Below, one piece after another: positions 1 through 12,534 of a stretch of DNA of 64,000 bases. This DNA is from Theobroma cacao (lineage: Eukaryota > Streptophyta > Magnoliopsida > Malvales > Malvaceae). The notes beneath the pieces are model-generated. The model made no database searches. It was not told where the DNA came from and was given only the letters and a program-made list of their open reading frames with translations. The stretch lies in NCBI RefSeq assembly GCF_000208745.1, contig NC_030855.1, positions 11,352,561-11,416,560 of the forward strand, read 5' to 3'. The stretch's first letter is position 1. The number at the start of each line of letters is the position of its first letter. The position numbers were made by a program, and so were the translations under genes.

Positions 1-700
1 TTGAATTTCTTGGTTAAAATGAAATCACCTTTTAAAAGAATTCAAATTTGATCTTCAAGGGGATATTTTAAATCTTTCTCAAAATATCGGTCCCCACATC
101 ACGTTAAAACTCTCTTTTCGTAAAATGTTCATTGTAAATATTTGCATGATATTTTGTATCAAAATAGCATGGTGAATATGTAATAAATTTCATGAATGCA
201 CACCACACAAACAATAAGGCACAATTTTTTTTTGATGTAAATCTTTTTGAAAAGCTTGTTTCTCGATTTAAAACACTTTATGTCTAATATATATATATTT
301 CAAATGATTTCTAAAAATAATTTACACCCACAATTCCTTAAAATTCTATCAACGCATGCTTTCCATAAATTTTGCACTTCACGTAAAATATACGTACATG
401 TATATATATACGAAATTTTTAAAATTGACACCCCCTACTCATCTCATAATAGTGGGATATTACTTCACTATTGATTCGTACGCGTATATAATTATTCCTA
501 TTTGTCGATCACATACTTCGTTCGACACGCCTCCACGACAAACTTTCCTAGCAACAATTTAAGCTCAGTATACTTAATCACACATTTGTATGAGTAGCAA
601 CTTAATTAAAAATTCCTTAAGCAACTTGCATATTTTTCATCCAAAATATGCACAATATTAAATTACCCATAAACATTAAAATATAACATTAACTTACTAT

Positions 701-876
701 TGGGTCTTTTTCATTTCTTTATGACCTTTGGGCCTTTTTCATTCCTTTATGACCTTTGGGCCTTCTCCATGGGCTTCTCCATTTTTCCTATTTGGGCTAA
801 GCCCATTTATTTTTTATTTCATATTGGGCCATGCCCATTTATTTTTTATTGGGTCATGCCCATTTATTTTCTATTT
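701..876. repeat. Short tandem repeats, two related units
   Basis: Two near-identical 28-bp units (tgggcctttttcattccttt plus atgacctt) at 701-756 are followed by about three looser units built on 'gcccatttattttttat' alternating with 'attgggccatg'. This is minisatellite-like expansion inside the family C element. Confidence 0.7.
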
Positions 877-1074
877 CTTTTTCTTTCTTTTTCTCTCTTC
901 CATGTTTCTTTTCTTTTCTTTTTTTTTCTTTCCAGCCCGTCACTCCCTTCACCACTGTGGCTTCCTCTCTTCACCATCGTGGCTTCCTCTCTTCCTTTCC
1001 TCTTAAAATCGATCACCAAAAGCCTCATTTTCTTACCCTTTCTGCTGCCATTTTCTGCTTTAAAATTAGTAAAT

Positions 1075-1330
1075 TTTTAGCTCAAATTTCTAGCAACAAA
1101 ACTTCTCAATTTTGGTAGCACAAAGCTGTACAATTTTCCTGCACAAACTACCAGCAAATAGCTCTAATTTTTCTGCACAAATTGGTAGCAAACAGCTCAA
1201 ATTTTTCTGCACAAATTGGTAGCAAATAGCTCAAATTTTCAACAACCAAAGTTGTCCTTCAATGGCAGCAAAAACCTCCAAAAATTTCCAGCAGCAAATT
1301 CACACAATTTTAGTAGCAAAAACCTTGAAT
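1075..1330. repeat. Degenerate minisatellite, about 34-bp unit
   Basis: Repeats of a unit containing 'ctgcacaaattggtagcaaa' and 'cagctcaaatttt'. Two adjacent copies around 1170-1240 are almost identical; flanking copies (gtagcacaaagctg, accagcaaatagctc, ggcagcaaaaacctcc) are degenerate. No coding potential. Confidence 0.65.
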
Positions 1331-3034
1331 TTTCAGCACCAAAATCAGCCATAAAAACCTCAAAAATTCCAGCAATTAACCTAAAAAAAATCAGCTTTCT
1401 TACCTCATAATTTTCAGCTTTTTTCTTCCTCTAAAAATTACAGCAAAAAGCTCTCTTTTCCTCCCTCAAAGTGCAGTAAAACCGTGCCAAGAAAAGAGCA
1501 AAATTTTCATTCCTTTTCTCTTCCTTTCCCACGATTTTTCTTTCCTTTTTCCTTTCTTTTCTTTTGCTCAGCTTTTGGTTCTATCTTCCTCTTCATAATC
1601 GACTTCTCTCTTCTATCTCTTTTTTTCTTTCCTTTATTCTTTTGTTCAGCCGGCCCCACCTTACATTTCTACATTCTTCTCTTTTGTTTCCTTTGTTTTT
1701 TCTTTTATCTTTATTCCTTTGATTTTTGTATGGCCAGCCATTCACCTTAGGACTCTTTGGTTTGACTTTTCAACATCTTTTCTTCATTCCCATCCAAACC
1801 ACATCATTCCCATCCCTTTTATTTCCTTATTGTTTTATTATTTATTTATTTTATTCTCTCCAAATAATGCAATTTACATGTAATTCCTCAACTTCATTTT
1901 ATTTGATACACCTCTCTCAAATTTTTCATATTTTAAAATTAATTCTTTCGACACGTGTAAAAAAAATTCTAATTTCCTTCTATCTTCCTTTTCTTACACG
2001 TGTATAATCAAAATATCGAGATCGCATTTCAACATGGTGTCACCATAATATTTAAATATTTACTTACCCGCGTTAACTCTATTTAATAAAATCACGCTGA
2101 CACAATTTATCGTCGTTTTCCTTCAAAATTCTTCTTTACTTTTTCTCCCCCACTGAAATTAGTCATATTCCATTTTTCATGACTAATTTCGACAACATAT
2201 AAAATATTAATATTTTAATATTAATTTTATTAAATAAAATATTATTTTATTTCAAAAATTTTCACTTGCCTTCTTTGGTTCCGAAACACATCATTACATC
2301 TTGGTTTACTTTCGAATCATCCTTTAGCTTACTAATTCCTCTCCAACGAAAATATTATTATTTAATTGTTGTTTCTACACGCGCGAAGCATTTTATTCTT
2401 GAACGTTCCTTTCATCCTTTGTCGCTCTTTAGCACGCTAGTTTGCATCAAATGATCATTCGTTTGATCAATAAGGTCTTATTTGTGTCCAACGAGGGTGC
2501 GGGGTATTACAATAGCTAGTGATGAGACTTGGGAATGTTTTGTAGTTGAGGTTGTTTATTCATTTTAAAGTGATTAGGATGGTACAAATAATAGCCATTT
2601 AATAGTAGTTAGAAACTAGTTAGGAATGACTAGTAGAACCTAATTTAGAAAATAGCTTTGGAATAGTAATAATGCCAAGTTGGGTTGATGGTGATGTTGT
2701 TGTGTGTGATAGGTTCCAACGAAACCCTACACCTTCATTCGGAACATTAGTCAAAGCTAGAGCCCACCAAAACATCAATAAAGATTGGTGAGTGAACTTA
2801 CATTTCAAAATTTCTTTGAGAAATGTAATTTATTTGAATGAACATTTGAATGATTTTATCCAACTTTTCTTTAAAAATGTGTGCCAGGGAGCAAGCCCTT
2901 GATAAAATGTTTTAATGCTGTGAAAAATGTGAAATGTGTAAAAAGATGAATCCATGTGCTTTTATATTATGTTGGTAGGTATATATATGAGTGTATGTTT
3001 TGTATTGATGAATAATGTTGTGTGATGATGTTGA

Positions 3035-3140
3035 AGTGTGCGAGTAGGGAGTGCACACATGATGATGATAGAGTGTGCGAGTAGGGAGTGCACACATGAT
3101 GATGTTGAAGTATGCAAGTAGGGAGTGCACACATGATGAT
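3035..3140. repeat. Minisatellite of LTR copy 1 (three units)
   Basis: Three copies of a unit of about 40 bp containing 'gtagggagtgcacacatgat'. The same position in the other family-B LTRs carries diverged units (14820-14940, 34240-34345, 44830-45010, 50120-50310). Confidence 0.8.
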
Positions 3141-3199
3141 GATATTGCATTGAGTTGAGTGTGGTGGGATGATATGCATGATGATGTATGTATATACAA

Positions 3200-3329
3200 A
3201 TATATATATATATATATATATATGTGTTATAGAAAGTCTATGAAAATTATTATGATTGTGTTGTNTATATATATATATATATATATATGTGTTATAGAAA
3301 GTCTATGAAAATTATTATGATTGTGTTGT
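3200..3329. repeat. Exact duplication around a single N (likely assembly join)
   Basis: A run of TA repeats plus 'gtgttatagaaagtctatga' and the following 'aaattattatgattgtgttgt' occurs at 3201-3264 and again, without visible difference, at 3266-3329, separated by one N at 3265. The other family-B LTRs have the block once. This looks like a contig junction at a TA microsatellite, not biology. Confidence 0.75.
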
Positions 3330-4438
3330 GTGTTGGCATTGTTAATTGCTCCCAAATTGCTTTCCATTTCAACAAGAAAATGGCTTTTGATGTAACAAGA
3401 CCCATTTCACTTAAAATACTCAATTTCTTGCTGCAGCGAGATTCATTTTCACTGCAGTGAGAAACTCTAGAGTTTTGGGGGTTACACTGGCCTAATTCTC
3501 GCTGCAGTGAGCATAAATCTCGCTGCAGCGAGAAACTCTCGGGTTCTAGTGTAGTGCTTTCATTTCGATGAAGATTTTGACCACATTACCTTTCGAACTG
3601 GGAAACATGGTAAACATAAAAGTTGTATTCCTACCTTTTAGGTTTTTAATGTTTCAAAAATCAGGTCAATTGGACTTTTGTAGTGGAAGATATGCTAGAA
3701 AAACTAAAACACATGCAAATTAACACTGTTTCTCGCTACAGCGAGAAACTTGCTGCCATGCTTGCTACCTAGCTTGATTTTGACATATTTTGTACCCATT
3801 TAACTTCATGGATTGATCATGGGTTTTTACAACACTATGAGGTTATTAATCAAAGTTTGAAAAGAGGGTTTTTGAGTAAGAAATTAAATCAATTGCATTG
3901 TTTTTGAAACAAATGCATCATGATTCCCAAATTCTTCCTATCGATCGCTTGTTCCCTTCTTATGTTCACTCACTGAGTTTAAACTCACCTTTTTCAAATT
4001 CATGTTTTCAGATCAAGAGGTAGCCGGTAACTAGGTCGAGGTGTTCTTGTAGATTCGTATCCTTGGTAGGTATCTTGGCATTTCGTAGCCGCACCTTCAC
4101 CTTGGTCACTTCGTTGGAAGCCCAAAGTCATTTTTGTTGTAAATACGTACCTGTGGTGTAAAGTACTATGATGTATACCTTAGACCATATATGTACATTT
4201 TGATTGGTAAAGCTACCATGAGTGGCAATAGTTAATGTTATTTTGGGATAATATAAATGCAGTTTTGATTGTCATAATTTACTATTAAAGTACTTAAAAG
4301 GTTGAGATTATGAAATGTAAATGTAAGAATAGTTGACGGGATAATGAGTACGATTATATAAATAGGCTTGCTTAGGCTTAGTGGGCTACATCCATTAGGC
4401 CCATGTGTTAGTGATGGCCCAAAAATTGGGTCGTGACA

Positions 4439-4949
4439 ACCCGTAAATGCACTCCACTGTTCCTTCAAAACATTAATTATCAAGCTGCCAAAATGATTCA
4501 CACATTATATCTCTAAAGATTTAACCAACCGGGAGCTTAAAATACAAAAATCCTTACCTTTCCTTTCTTGAATCACAAATCCAAGCTTTTTTTCTTCGTT
4601 TCTCTCTTTTTCTTTCTCCTTTCTTTCTTTCCTTTCTCCTTTCTTCCAACTGATCTCATCTATTTTCTTTCCAAGAGTATGGTTTTCCTTGCAAAACAAA
4701 GCCATTTTTCTTTTCAAATGCATGGTGGCAAGGTGAAATGGCGTGGGAGCATGAAGGAGAAGAAGAAAATATCTGTTGGGTGAAGATAAGAACCGACCAT
4801 GGGATAAGGATTGCAAAATTTGGCATATGAGTTTGCTAAGTTCTGTAGTAGAGGTGAGGCACATTTTGAAGAACGGCTTGGTTCAAGTTCACAAGACCTA
4901 GAGTACTTACCTCAGTGTGAGTATCAAAGAGTGGCTATTGAGGTTAACT
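4439..4949. other. Unassigned non-coding stretch with polypyrimidine tract
   Basis: Between the family-B LTR end and the first recognisable gypsy gag codons. It holds a CT-rich tract (about 4584-4650, repeated tttctttc/cctttc) but no LTR ends, PBS or protein similarity that I can support. It may be the 5' leader of the gypsy element that follows. Confidence 0.4.
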
Positions 4950-5960
4950 AAATGGATTTCATGAAACTTAAGCCTCCGTTATATATTGGATCAAATGCGA
5001 AAGAAGATCCGTAGGATTTTTGGAAGATATGGAATGCAAATGTTTTGCATTGAGATGCTCCACTAATCAATCAGTTGCATTGGTGGATTTAGATTAAAAG
5101 ATGTGGCTCGAATGTTGTTTGTATCCCTCAAGAGAAATAGATCATCTAGTTTAGCCTTGATGACTTAGGAAGAATTTGTGCAAGCCTTTTTGTATTGCTT
5201 CTTACCAAAGAGCATTAGAGACGTAAAGGCACAGGAGTTTGAGACATTGGTTAAGACCCTAAAGATGTCGGTGATAGAGTATGAAGTTTGATTCACCCAA
5301 TTGTCCCATTATGCTCCATATTTGCTCCTAATTGAAGTGAAAAAGGTCATGAGATTTGTTAGAGGATTGATTGAGCATTTATATAGAGTTCTTGCCACCT
5401 AGAGCTTTACTTCTTACTCTACAATGGGGGATGCAACCAGATTGATTAAGATAAGGAAAAAGAAAACTAGGATGGAAAGAAACAAGGGTCAAAGAGCTCA
5501 AACATAAAGCCAATAGGGCTATAGAGATTCTAGTGCGACCAAAAGTCCAGTATCTATATGCCATTAAAGCCGTGAGGGAACCACTCTGACACACAGGCCA
5601 TAAAGAAATAGTGACTTGTTTAGCCCACATAATAGGCGAGAGCAGCCCAGCGGAGCATTTAACTTAGGCCTCGGACAGAGGAGGTGTTTTGTGTAACTAT
5701 TATGGGAAAGCACACGGTGGACCATGCCACAAAGCAGCTAAATTATGCTTTGGGTGTTGTCCATCTAGACATTTGATGAGAGATTGCTTGAGGTAGAGGT
5801 AGGCAGTAGAAGTTTATTGTAGATATGTGTGATCAGTTGCCACTACCTCACCTAGAATGGCATCATCTGCAAGAAATGTTAGAGGTTATAAAGGTAAGGG
5901 AGTAACTTCATCATCTCGAGGTAAATCAGTACAGTTGGGTACTGAGAGAGAAGGTCAAGC
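4950..5960 (+). pseudogene. Ty3/gypsy gag remnant (Del/Tekay-like)
   Basis: Gag makes the nucleocapsid of the retrotransposon particle. Near 4950-5020 a broken frame reads DFMKLKPPLYIGSNAKEDP, matching the 'F..L.PP.F.G....DP' start of plant gypsy gag. At about 5689-5772 a knuckle-like region reads CNYYGKAHGGPCHKAA then CFGCCPSRHLMRDC, a CX2CX4HX4C zinc knuckle preceded by the HGG.C motif typical of Del-type gag. Many stops and frameshifts lie between these landmarks, so no product is expected. It continues directly into the pol remnant. Lineage is inferred from motifs only. Confidence 0.65.
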
Positions 5961-8173
5961 ATGGTGTTTGCTCTAACACCGTAAGACGCTTAGACTTTGA
6001 ATGTAGTAGTCAAAGGTACACTTTCTATTTGTGTTATCGAAGCATTAGTTTGTTTGATCCCGATCAACACATTCCTTTGTGTCCCCACACTTTGTGCCAA
6101 AGTTAGATAGATTCTATTGTAATATGGAAGAATCTTTGATTATGATTACTCCTTCAGAGGAAGTGTTTGTGAAGGAATATGTGTTCAAGTCTTTGTGGTT
6201 CATATTAAGGACAAAGACACCCTAGCAGACTTGGTATTGCTTTTGACCTTGGATTTTGATGTAATCTTGCAAATGGACTAATTAGCATTCGATTTGCTAA
6301 AGTGGATTACCATTATAAGTTTGTGAAATTTATGTTTTCGGGAGAACCTTCGTTTGTGATTTATGGGCATAGTAGTCCAATGTTTGCGAAAGTTATGTTA
6401 ATTATGGCTGCTAGAAGAATGCCAAGGAAAGAAGGCCAAGGATATCTAGTGATGACGGGAGACATTTTGATGGGCAAAGGATGTTTGGATTATGTATCGA
6501 TAGTAGGTGAGTATTCGGATGTGTTTCCAGATGAATTACTTAGATTACCTTTTAAGAGGGAGATTGGATTTTGTATTGATTTAGTTCTAGAGATGAGGCT
6601 AATATCTGTTCCTCCGTATTGAATGGCTCCAACTAAGTTAAGGGAACTTATGGAGTAATTAGAGGATTTGTTGAAGAAGGGCTTCATTAGCCTAAGTGTT
6701 TCACCTTGGGAAGTTTTGGTACTATTTGTGAAAAAGAAAGATGGTAGCCTTTGATTTTGTATCGACTATCGGTAACTCAATAAAGTGATGATAAAGAAAA
6801 AATATTCATTCTCAAGAATAGATGGTTTATTTGATCAATTGCAGGGTGCAGTGCATTTTTTTAATATAGACTTACACTCTGGGTATCATCAATTAAGAAT
6901 CTGGAAGAGTGATATACCCAAGATAGCGTTCCGCAAACATTATGGACATTACGAATTCTTAGTGATATCGTTTGGACTCACTACCACCCTAACAGCCTTC
7001 ATGGACTTAATGAACAGAGTTTTTTGGGCATATTTAGATAGATTTGTGGTCATATTTATAGACAACATATTGATTTTATTCTAAGAGCTCGGAAGAACAT
7101 GCGCAACACTTGAGAATCATGCTTTAGATGCTCAGAGATCATAGATTATATGCCAAGTTTTGAAATGTGAATTTTGGCTAAATAAAGTTAGTTTCTTGGG
7201 ATACATTGTGTTGAACAAGGGGTGCAAGTTGATCCCAGTAAGATAAAAGCTATGGAGAATTAACCAAGGCCAGCGTCTGTGACGAAAGTTAGAAGTTTTC
7301 TAGGATTAGTTGGATATTACAAACAATTAATACAAGACTGCTCCGAGATCGCATTCCTTTTGACAAGATTAACCTAGAAAGGAGTTAAATTTGATTGGTT
7401 TGATGCATGTGAGACAAGTTTTTTGAAGTTTAAAGCTTGTCTTACTTCTGCACCTGTATTAAGCTTACCATGTGAATAAAAAGGCTATACCATGTACTGT
7501 GATGTGTCATGGATTGGGTTAGGTTGGGTTGCATGTTAATACAACATGGGAGAGTTAGAGCATATGCGTCCTGACAACTTAAGTGACATGAACAGAACTA
7601 CCTTATGCACGATCTGGAGATGGTAGTGACCGTATTTGCCTTGAAAATTTGACAACATTATTTGTATGGTGAAACTTGTGAAATATATACTAATCATAAG
7701 AGTTTAAAGTATATATTTCTATAGAAAGATTTGAATTTAAAGCAGCATAAGTGGTTAGAGTTGTTGAAAGACTATGACTACACCATAATCTACCATCCCA
7801 GCAAAACGAATGTTGTGGCAGATGCTTTGAGCTGGAAATCGATGGGGAGTTTAACACATGTGATAGTGGAGAAACGAACCTTGGTGTAGAGTTTATATGA
7901 TCTTGGCAATATGGGTGATCACTTTGAGGTTAATGATTCAGACGCATTAGTGGCACATTTTAAAGTTCGACCAATGATTTTAGATCGATTTAAAGATGCC
8001 CAGGATCATGATGAATTCTTGGTGAAAATTTTTGGAGACAATAGTGAAAAGAAAGCTTATGACTTTGTTTACAGCACTAAAGGTTTACTTAGATATCGAT
8101 CACAAGTTTATGTGCCAAATTTGGATGGTTTAAGAAATGAGATATTAGAAGAGGCTCACAATCCTTGAGGGAT
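5961..8173 (+). pseudogene. Ty3/gypsy pol remnant: PR, RT, RNase H, start of IN
   Basis: Order of domains: protease end with a degraded 'FDVILGMDWLA'-type motif (FDVILQMD then stop, about 6255-6285); RT from about 6500 with [33 protein letters not shown] and catalytic box FIDN at 7055-7066; RNase H to about 7850, ending in NVVADALSWK; integrase N-terminal part 7911-8168 ending ILEEAHNP. The second aspartate of the RT box is Asn, so the enzyme would be dead even without the stops (for example 6620, 6656, 6752, 7082). The frame ends abruptly where family D joins at 8174; the rest of integrase is not found in the window. Confidence 0.85.
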
Positions 8174-10820
8174 TGTGACCAGCACATGGACTTAGACGAG
8201 TATGGCTTGTTAGGCCTAAGCAAGTTTCTCAATCTCAATAAATCATGAATAACATTTAAAGCATAAATAAATGTAAATATAAGCATCCATGCATAGGTGT
8301 AAGTACACGATTATGGACTTATCAACATAAAAGGTGTACACGCTTCATTCATAAAATATGTACCCAGTACATTTAACACCAAATCTGTAAAGAAACCACA
8401 GCTGCTCATATAGGCTTACAATCCATCATTCACAATATTCAGATAATCTCATGAAAATAATTCGCCATTTCAAGGCTTAACATTTAAGTATCAACATGTA
8501 TATAAAGAAACTAAAATACAAAAACCAACTTGTCAGCGAAACATGATACAACTTCTACGTTGCAAATGGTTGCTAGATCACCTACCAAAAGAGGAATGAA
8601 TCATGTCTCCGTAACACTGGTTGCTATCAAGAGTGCTATTATTGATCAACAACAAAAATATATGGGAAAAATAACATTTGAGTTATAAAGATTTTGTTAG
8701 TGGATACGGGAAGGGGACAAGCTAGGGGATAAAAGTATTTTGTAAACGTGCACTTGTAATCTCATGACATTCATAAACCATTTAATCATAAAGTTCAAGA
8801 AACATGGTATTTAAACCCGTTTTAAATGGCATTTCATGGAAACAAATTAACTTAGCCTTTAGAAACCTTTTTACCTTTGAAAAGCCTTTCAACAAGCCAA
8901 TACATACAATTCTGTAACTCATTTATCAATAGATTTGATGTAGAATGCTTCCTGTTGCATTTAGTCTGCTATCTATTAATAAATGTTCTACATGTATCGA
9001 TAGATAGCCTCTAAACTTTGTTTTTTGGACAAAATTCTACATTTTTGCCATTCCTTAAGTCCTTGGAACTATCTTTAGGGCTTAGTTTCATTTCCAAGCA
9101 CATTCTTAAGCCAATATAGAGTATAAATCATAAACAATACTCAAATGAACTTAACATGCAACATTCCTCAATAACATTCAATCATCATCATTCAAATAAA
9201 ATTTAACTCTTACATTGTGATGGTTTGATCCCCATAAACCTTGGGCCAACAATGTATAATCCACATTGCTCCTTAGGTTAACAATGTATAATCCCTATTG
9301 CACCTTGGGATTTTATGATGCATCATAGGATTGAAGTCGTCATGTACACCCCGTGAAAGTGGAATCAATCACAGTCAATGAATTTTTGTACTCATAATAT
9401 TTGATATGTGGAATGTTCTTCACATACTTACTCATCTCATATGGTATATGGAATTTACATCATGTACACATCTCATGGCATTCCTCGTGGCTACTCCATT
9501 TTCTGATGTGGTATGTAAAACATACTCTATATACATAATCTTGCGGCATTCATCATGTTTTCCCAATCATCTCATATAGTATATGGAATACACATCATGT
9601 AATCCATCACATGTTTCATGCCCTAACATAACTAGCATACACATCATAGCATTCATGCATTAATCATAAATCATATCTCGTACCCATAATAGTTCGAAGA
9701 CTAGAGTAATCAAATGGACTTCAAACATAAAGGTACTTGTCCCCCCTTGTTGAAAACTAATACATAATAGAATATTTATATACATAGTAGATTGAAAACA
9801 AATTTCAAAATATTTTTCTAACCCATAATTTATTTAAGTTCACAAGTATATGCAAAAATCCATATTCCATAAAATTCATGCCTTAACTTTTCTTATCAAA
9901 ATAGTTTTGAAAGTGTTGTATTCACTCACCTTGATCGAAGACTCAATCATAGCCTATCTCTAGTGATTTCCTCAGAGTTTTCAATCATTCTTATCACACA
10001 ATAATCATAGCAATTAACTACTAGCCTAATAACCTCGGAATAATCATTCTAAGAGCTTTAAAAAATTATTCACTTTTGACTAAGTCTATTTTCTCTCACT
10101 AAACCCATTCTAAAATTAGTATATCTTTTACCCTTACCTTGGATGAGTTTAGATGACTGTAACTTTAATCCTCCAATAGAATTTCTAGCCAAGAAACAAA
10201 ATTTCTAGAACTAAAAGACAAGCTTTTAAGGTTTTCAAAGCTTAAGAATTTCATTTTTATCCTTAAATCTTAAATCCAAGCTTAAAATCATTAAAATGAA
10301 TGATTTTTGCTCAAAAATGAGTTGAGAGGGTTTTAGAAGAGGCTTACCTTTCAAAATGTGATTGAGGGTTGAAAAACCTTGACAAATGTGGTATATTTAT
10401 AGTATGGGTTATGAACATACCTTTTACCTTTATTTTGTTTTCTAAAACCAATGTAATCTATCAATAGATCAGGCTTATCTATCGATAAATGAGGTATAAA
10501 CCCTGTTAAAAGTTCTTGGGTTTATAGATAGACAATCAATTGATAAATTATAAACATATATCAGTAGATGTTCATAAAAATGCATTTATGGGTTTCGTAA
10601 AGAACATCTATCGATATATAATCTCTAATAGCTAAAAATCAAGTCAAAACCTTGTCCAATTGGACTCCATTTCACACCAACCTTTATATATCATTTTAAA
10701 ACATTAAAACATGAAATTTTCTAAGTATAAAACTAAATTTCAAGTGTCTGAAATACAATTTAACTTACTCATCTAAGGATTTTTTAACTTGGCCATCCTA
10801 AATTTGGGTGTGATTTCACA
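8174..10820 (-). mobile_element. Family D gypsy 3' LTR
   Basis: Plus-strand edges are tgtgaccag (8174) and gatttcaca (10820), so on the minus strand it runs TGTGAAATC...GGTCACA, 2647 bp with TG/CA ends. On the minus strand it directly follows a purine tract and a gypsy integrase end, making it the 3' LTR. It carries several copies of a TCTATCGATAGA-like palindrome (for example 10478-10489 and 10607-10618). No coding capacity. It breaks the gypsy integrase at 8173; the matching target duplication is not visible because the other end is absent. Confidence 0.8.
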
Positions 10821-10831
10821 TTCTTCCCTTT
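10821..10831 (-). other. Polypurine tract of family D
   Basis: The minus strand reads aaagggaagaa immediately before the LTR start TGTGAAATC. This is the expected place and composition for the plus-strand primer of reverse transcription. Confidence 0.65.
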
Positions 10832-10989
10832 AAGAAAATTCATCCCTAAATATAACTAATGCACTAACCTTCATTGAATAAATGTGGGGATTGTGTTCAC
10901 ATGTTGTCCTCGGCTTCCTAAATGACCTCTTTACTTTTGTGGCTGTGCTATTGTACATTGACTAAGGCTACCTCTTTGGAGCATAACTT

Positions 10990-12534
10990 CTTCACTTACC
11001 TATCTAAATAGCTATTGACACCTCCTAAAAGCTTAAACAATCCTCTAGCTGCAAAGACTCATGTTGGATCACGTGAAAAGGATTCGGTTGGTACTTTTGT
11101 AGTATCAAAATGTGAAACCCAATATGAACACTAGCAAGATCCGATGAAAGTGCTGATTGATACGTTATCGTGTTAACCTTTTCCAGAATCTCAAATAGAC
11201 CATTGTACTTTGGGCTCAACTTCTCTTTCTTGCCAAAACTCATAATGCTTTTACTTGGAGAGACCCTCAAAAACACTTGGTCACTAACCTTAAACTCCAA
11301 CTCTCAATGTCTATGGTCAGCATATGACTTTGGTGACTACACATCGTCAACATCTTTCCCTAATCAAATGTATCTTGTCAATGGTTTCCTGAACTAGTTT
11401 CGGTCCAAGTAACTTTCACTCATCGACCTCAAACTAACATATGGGTGATCTACATCTCTGCCTATATAAAGCCTCATAATACGCTATCTGGATGCTAGAC
11501 TGAAAGCTATTATTATAGGTAAACTCAACCAATGGCAAGTGTTGGTTCCAAACAACTCCAAAATCTACAACACAAGCTCTCAACATATCCTCTAAGGTCT
11601 GAATAGTTTTCTCTAACTACCTATTTGTTTGTAGGTGGAAAGCAGTACTAAAATTTAACTTAGTCCCAAAAGGTTCTTGAACTTTTTCTCAAAATCGACT
11701 GGTAAATTGTGTGCCTCTATCCAACATTATAGTGACTAGAACTCCATGCAATTACACTATCTCATCTATGTATAACTTGGCGTACTGTGCCGTACTATAA
11801 GTGGTTCTCACTGGTGGAAACTATGTGGACCTGGTCAGCCTATCCATGATCACCCAAACAGAGTTGTACCTTTTAGTTGTATGGGGTAGTCCAGTCATAA
11901 AATCCATAGAGATATGCTCCTATATCCACTCGAGAACAGGTAAAGGCTACAATAATCTAGTAGGCCTCTAATGCTCTATCTTAACCTGTTCGCACTCTAG
12001 ACGCTTGACCACAAATTCATCCATATCCCTTTTAATGCCTTCCCACCATTACATTTCTCTCAAGTCATGGTAGATCTTAGTGGTGCTTGGATGGACAACA
12101 TATGCTACCACATGGGCCTCCTCTAGAATCTTTCACCTTAAATAATCAATATCTAGCACATAGACTTTGGATCTATATTTGAGTAGTTCATTAGTGCCTC
12201 TAGTGAAGAGTTGTCTTTTCCTCCCTTAAGGATTTTCTAAAACTCTTGTCACAAAGTCATCCTTTCCTTGGGCTTCCTTGATGCGATCCATCAATATTGG
12301 TCTCACTTGAAAATGGGATAATAATGCATCAGAATTAACAACTTCAAATCTAATGCCTATATTACGCAACTCGTGCATACACTACACCAATGATCACCTC
12401 TTAATTGAGATGTTGGCCAAACTCCCCATAGCCTTCTAACTCAAGGCATCTGCCACCTCATTAGCTTTGTCGAGATGGTACAATATCATGTAGTCATAGC
12501 TTTTAAGCAACTCCATCCACTAATGTTGCCTAAG
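10990..12534 (-). pseudogene. Family D Ty3/gypsy pol remnant (RNase H end to IN C-terminus)
   Basis: Read on the minus strand from 12534: the end of RNase H (MELLKSYDYMILYH, then NEVADALS and a stop where ADALSRK is usual, about 12440), then a heavily broken integrase, then an open C-terminal segment 11300-11025 with DQVFLRVSPSKSIMSFGKK and LSPKYNGLFEILEKV, the gypsy integrase C-terminal/chromodomain-side region of Del-type elements. Upstream PR and RT are missing: the frame stops at 12534 where the Athila LTR begins, and I did not find the continuation beyond it. Confidence 0.75.

Larger units (their letters stand above)
1..2511 (-). mobile_element. Family C LTR-like element, partial
   Basis: Non-coding, AT-rich sequence whose right edge at 2511 reads ggggtattaca, so on the minus strand it begins TGTAATACCCCGC, an LTR-type TG start. 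It interrupts the family-B LTR that continues at 2512. The other end lies outside the window. The plus strand is strongly pyrimidine-rich from about 860 to 1720. The segment about 1900-2280 is similar, in reverse complement, to 13700-13930 inside another family-B LTR. No convincing protein is encoded; the short reading frames are low-complexity F/L/S-rich translations of the CT-rich tract. It could be a solo LTR or the 5' LTR of an element lying to the left. Confidence 0.55.
2512..4438 (+). mobile_element. Family B LTR copy 1, 5'-truncated by family C
   Basis: The right end gggtcgtgaca (4438) is the family-B terminus seen also at 15933, 46228 and 51578. The body aligns with copy 4 from about 44290 onward. 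The first part (about 720 bp in copy 4) is absent because family C joins at 2511/2512. It keeps the intron acceptor TGATAG|GTTCC (2712/2713), a three-unit minisatellite (about 3035-3140), TA microsatellites, and palindromes of the TCTCGCTGCAGCGAGA type, perfect at 3518-3533. No reading frame of note. The sequence after 4438 has no tRNA-type PBS, so it is probably a solo LTR. Confidence 0.75.

Noticed and set aside
700..2007. Several overlapping open frames rich in F, L and S
   Set aside because: Translations of a CT-rich tract; no start context or domain, and they overlap in three frames.
2912..3199. Repetitive His/Ser/Tyr-rich minus-strand frames
   Set aside because: Translations of the minisatellite in the family-B LTR; the same happens at 34084-34402, 44727-45137 and 50053-50301.
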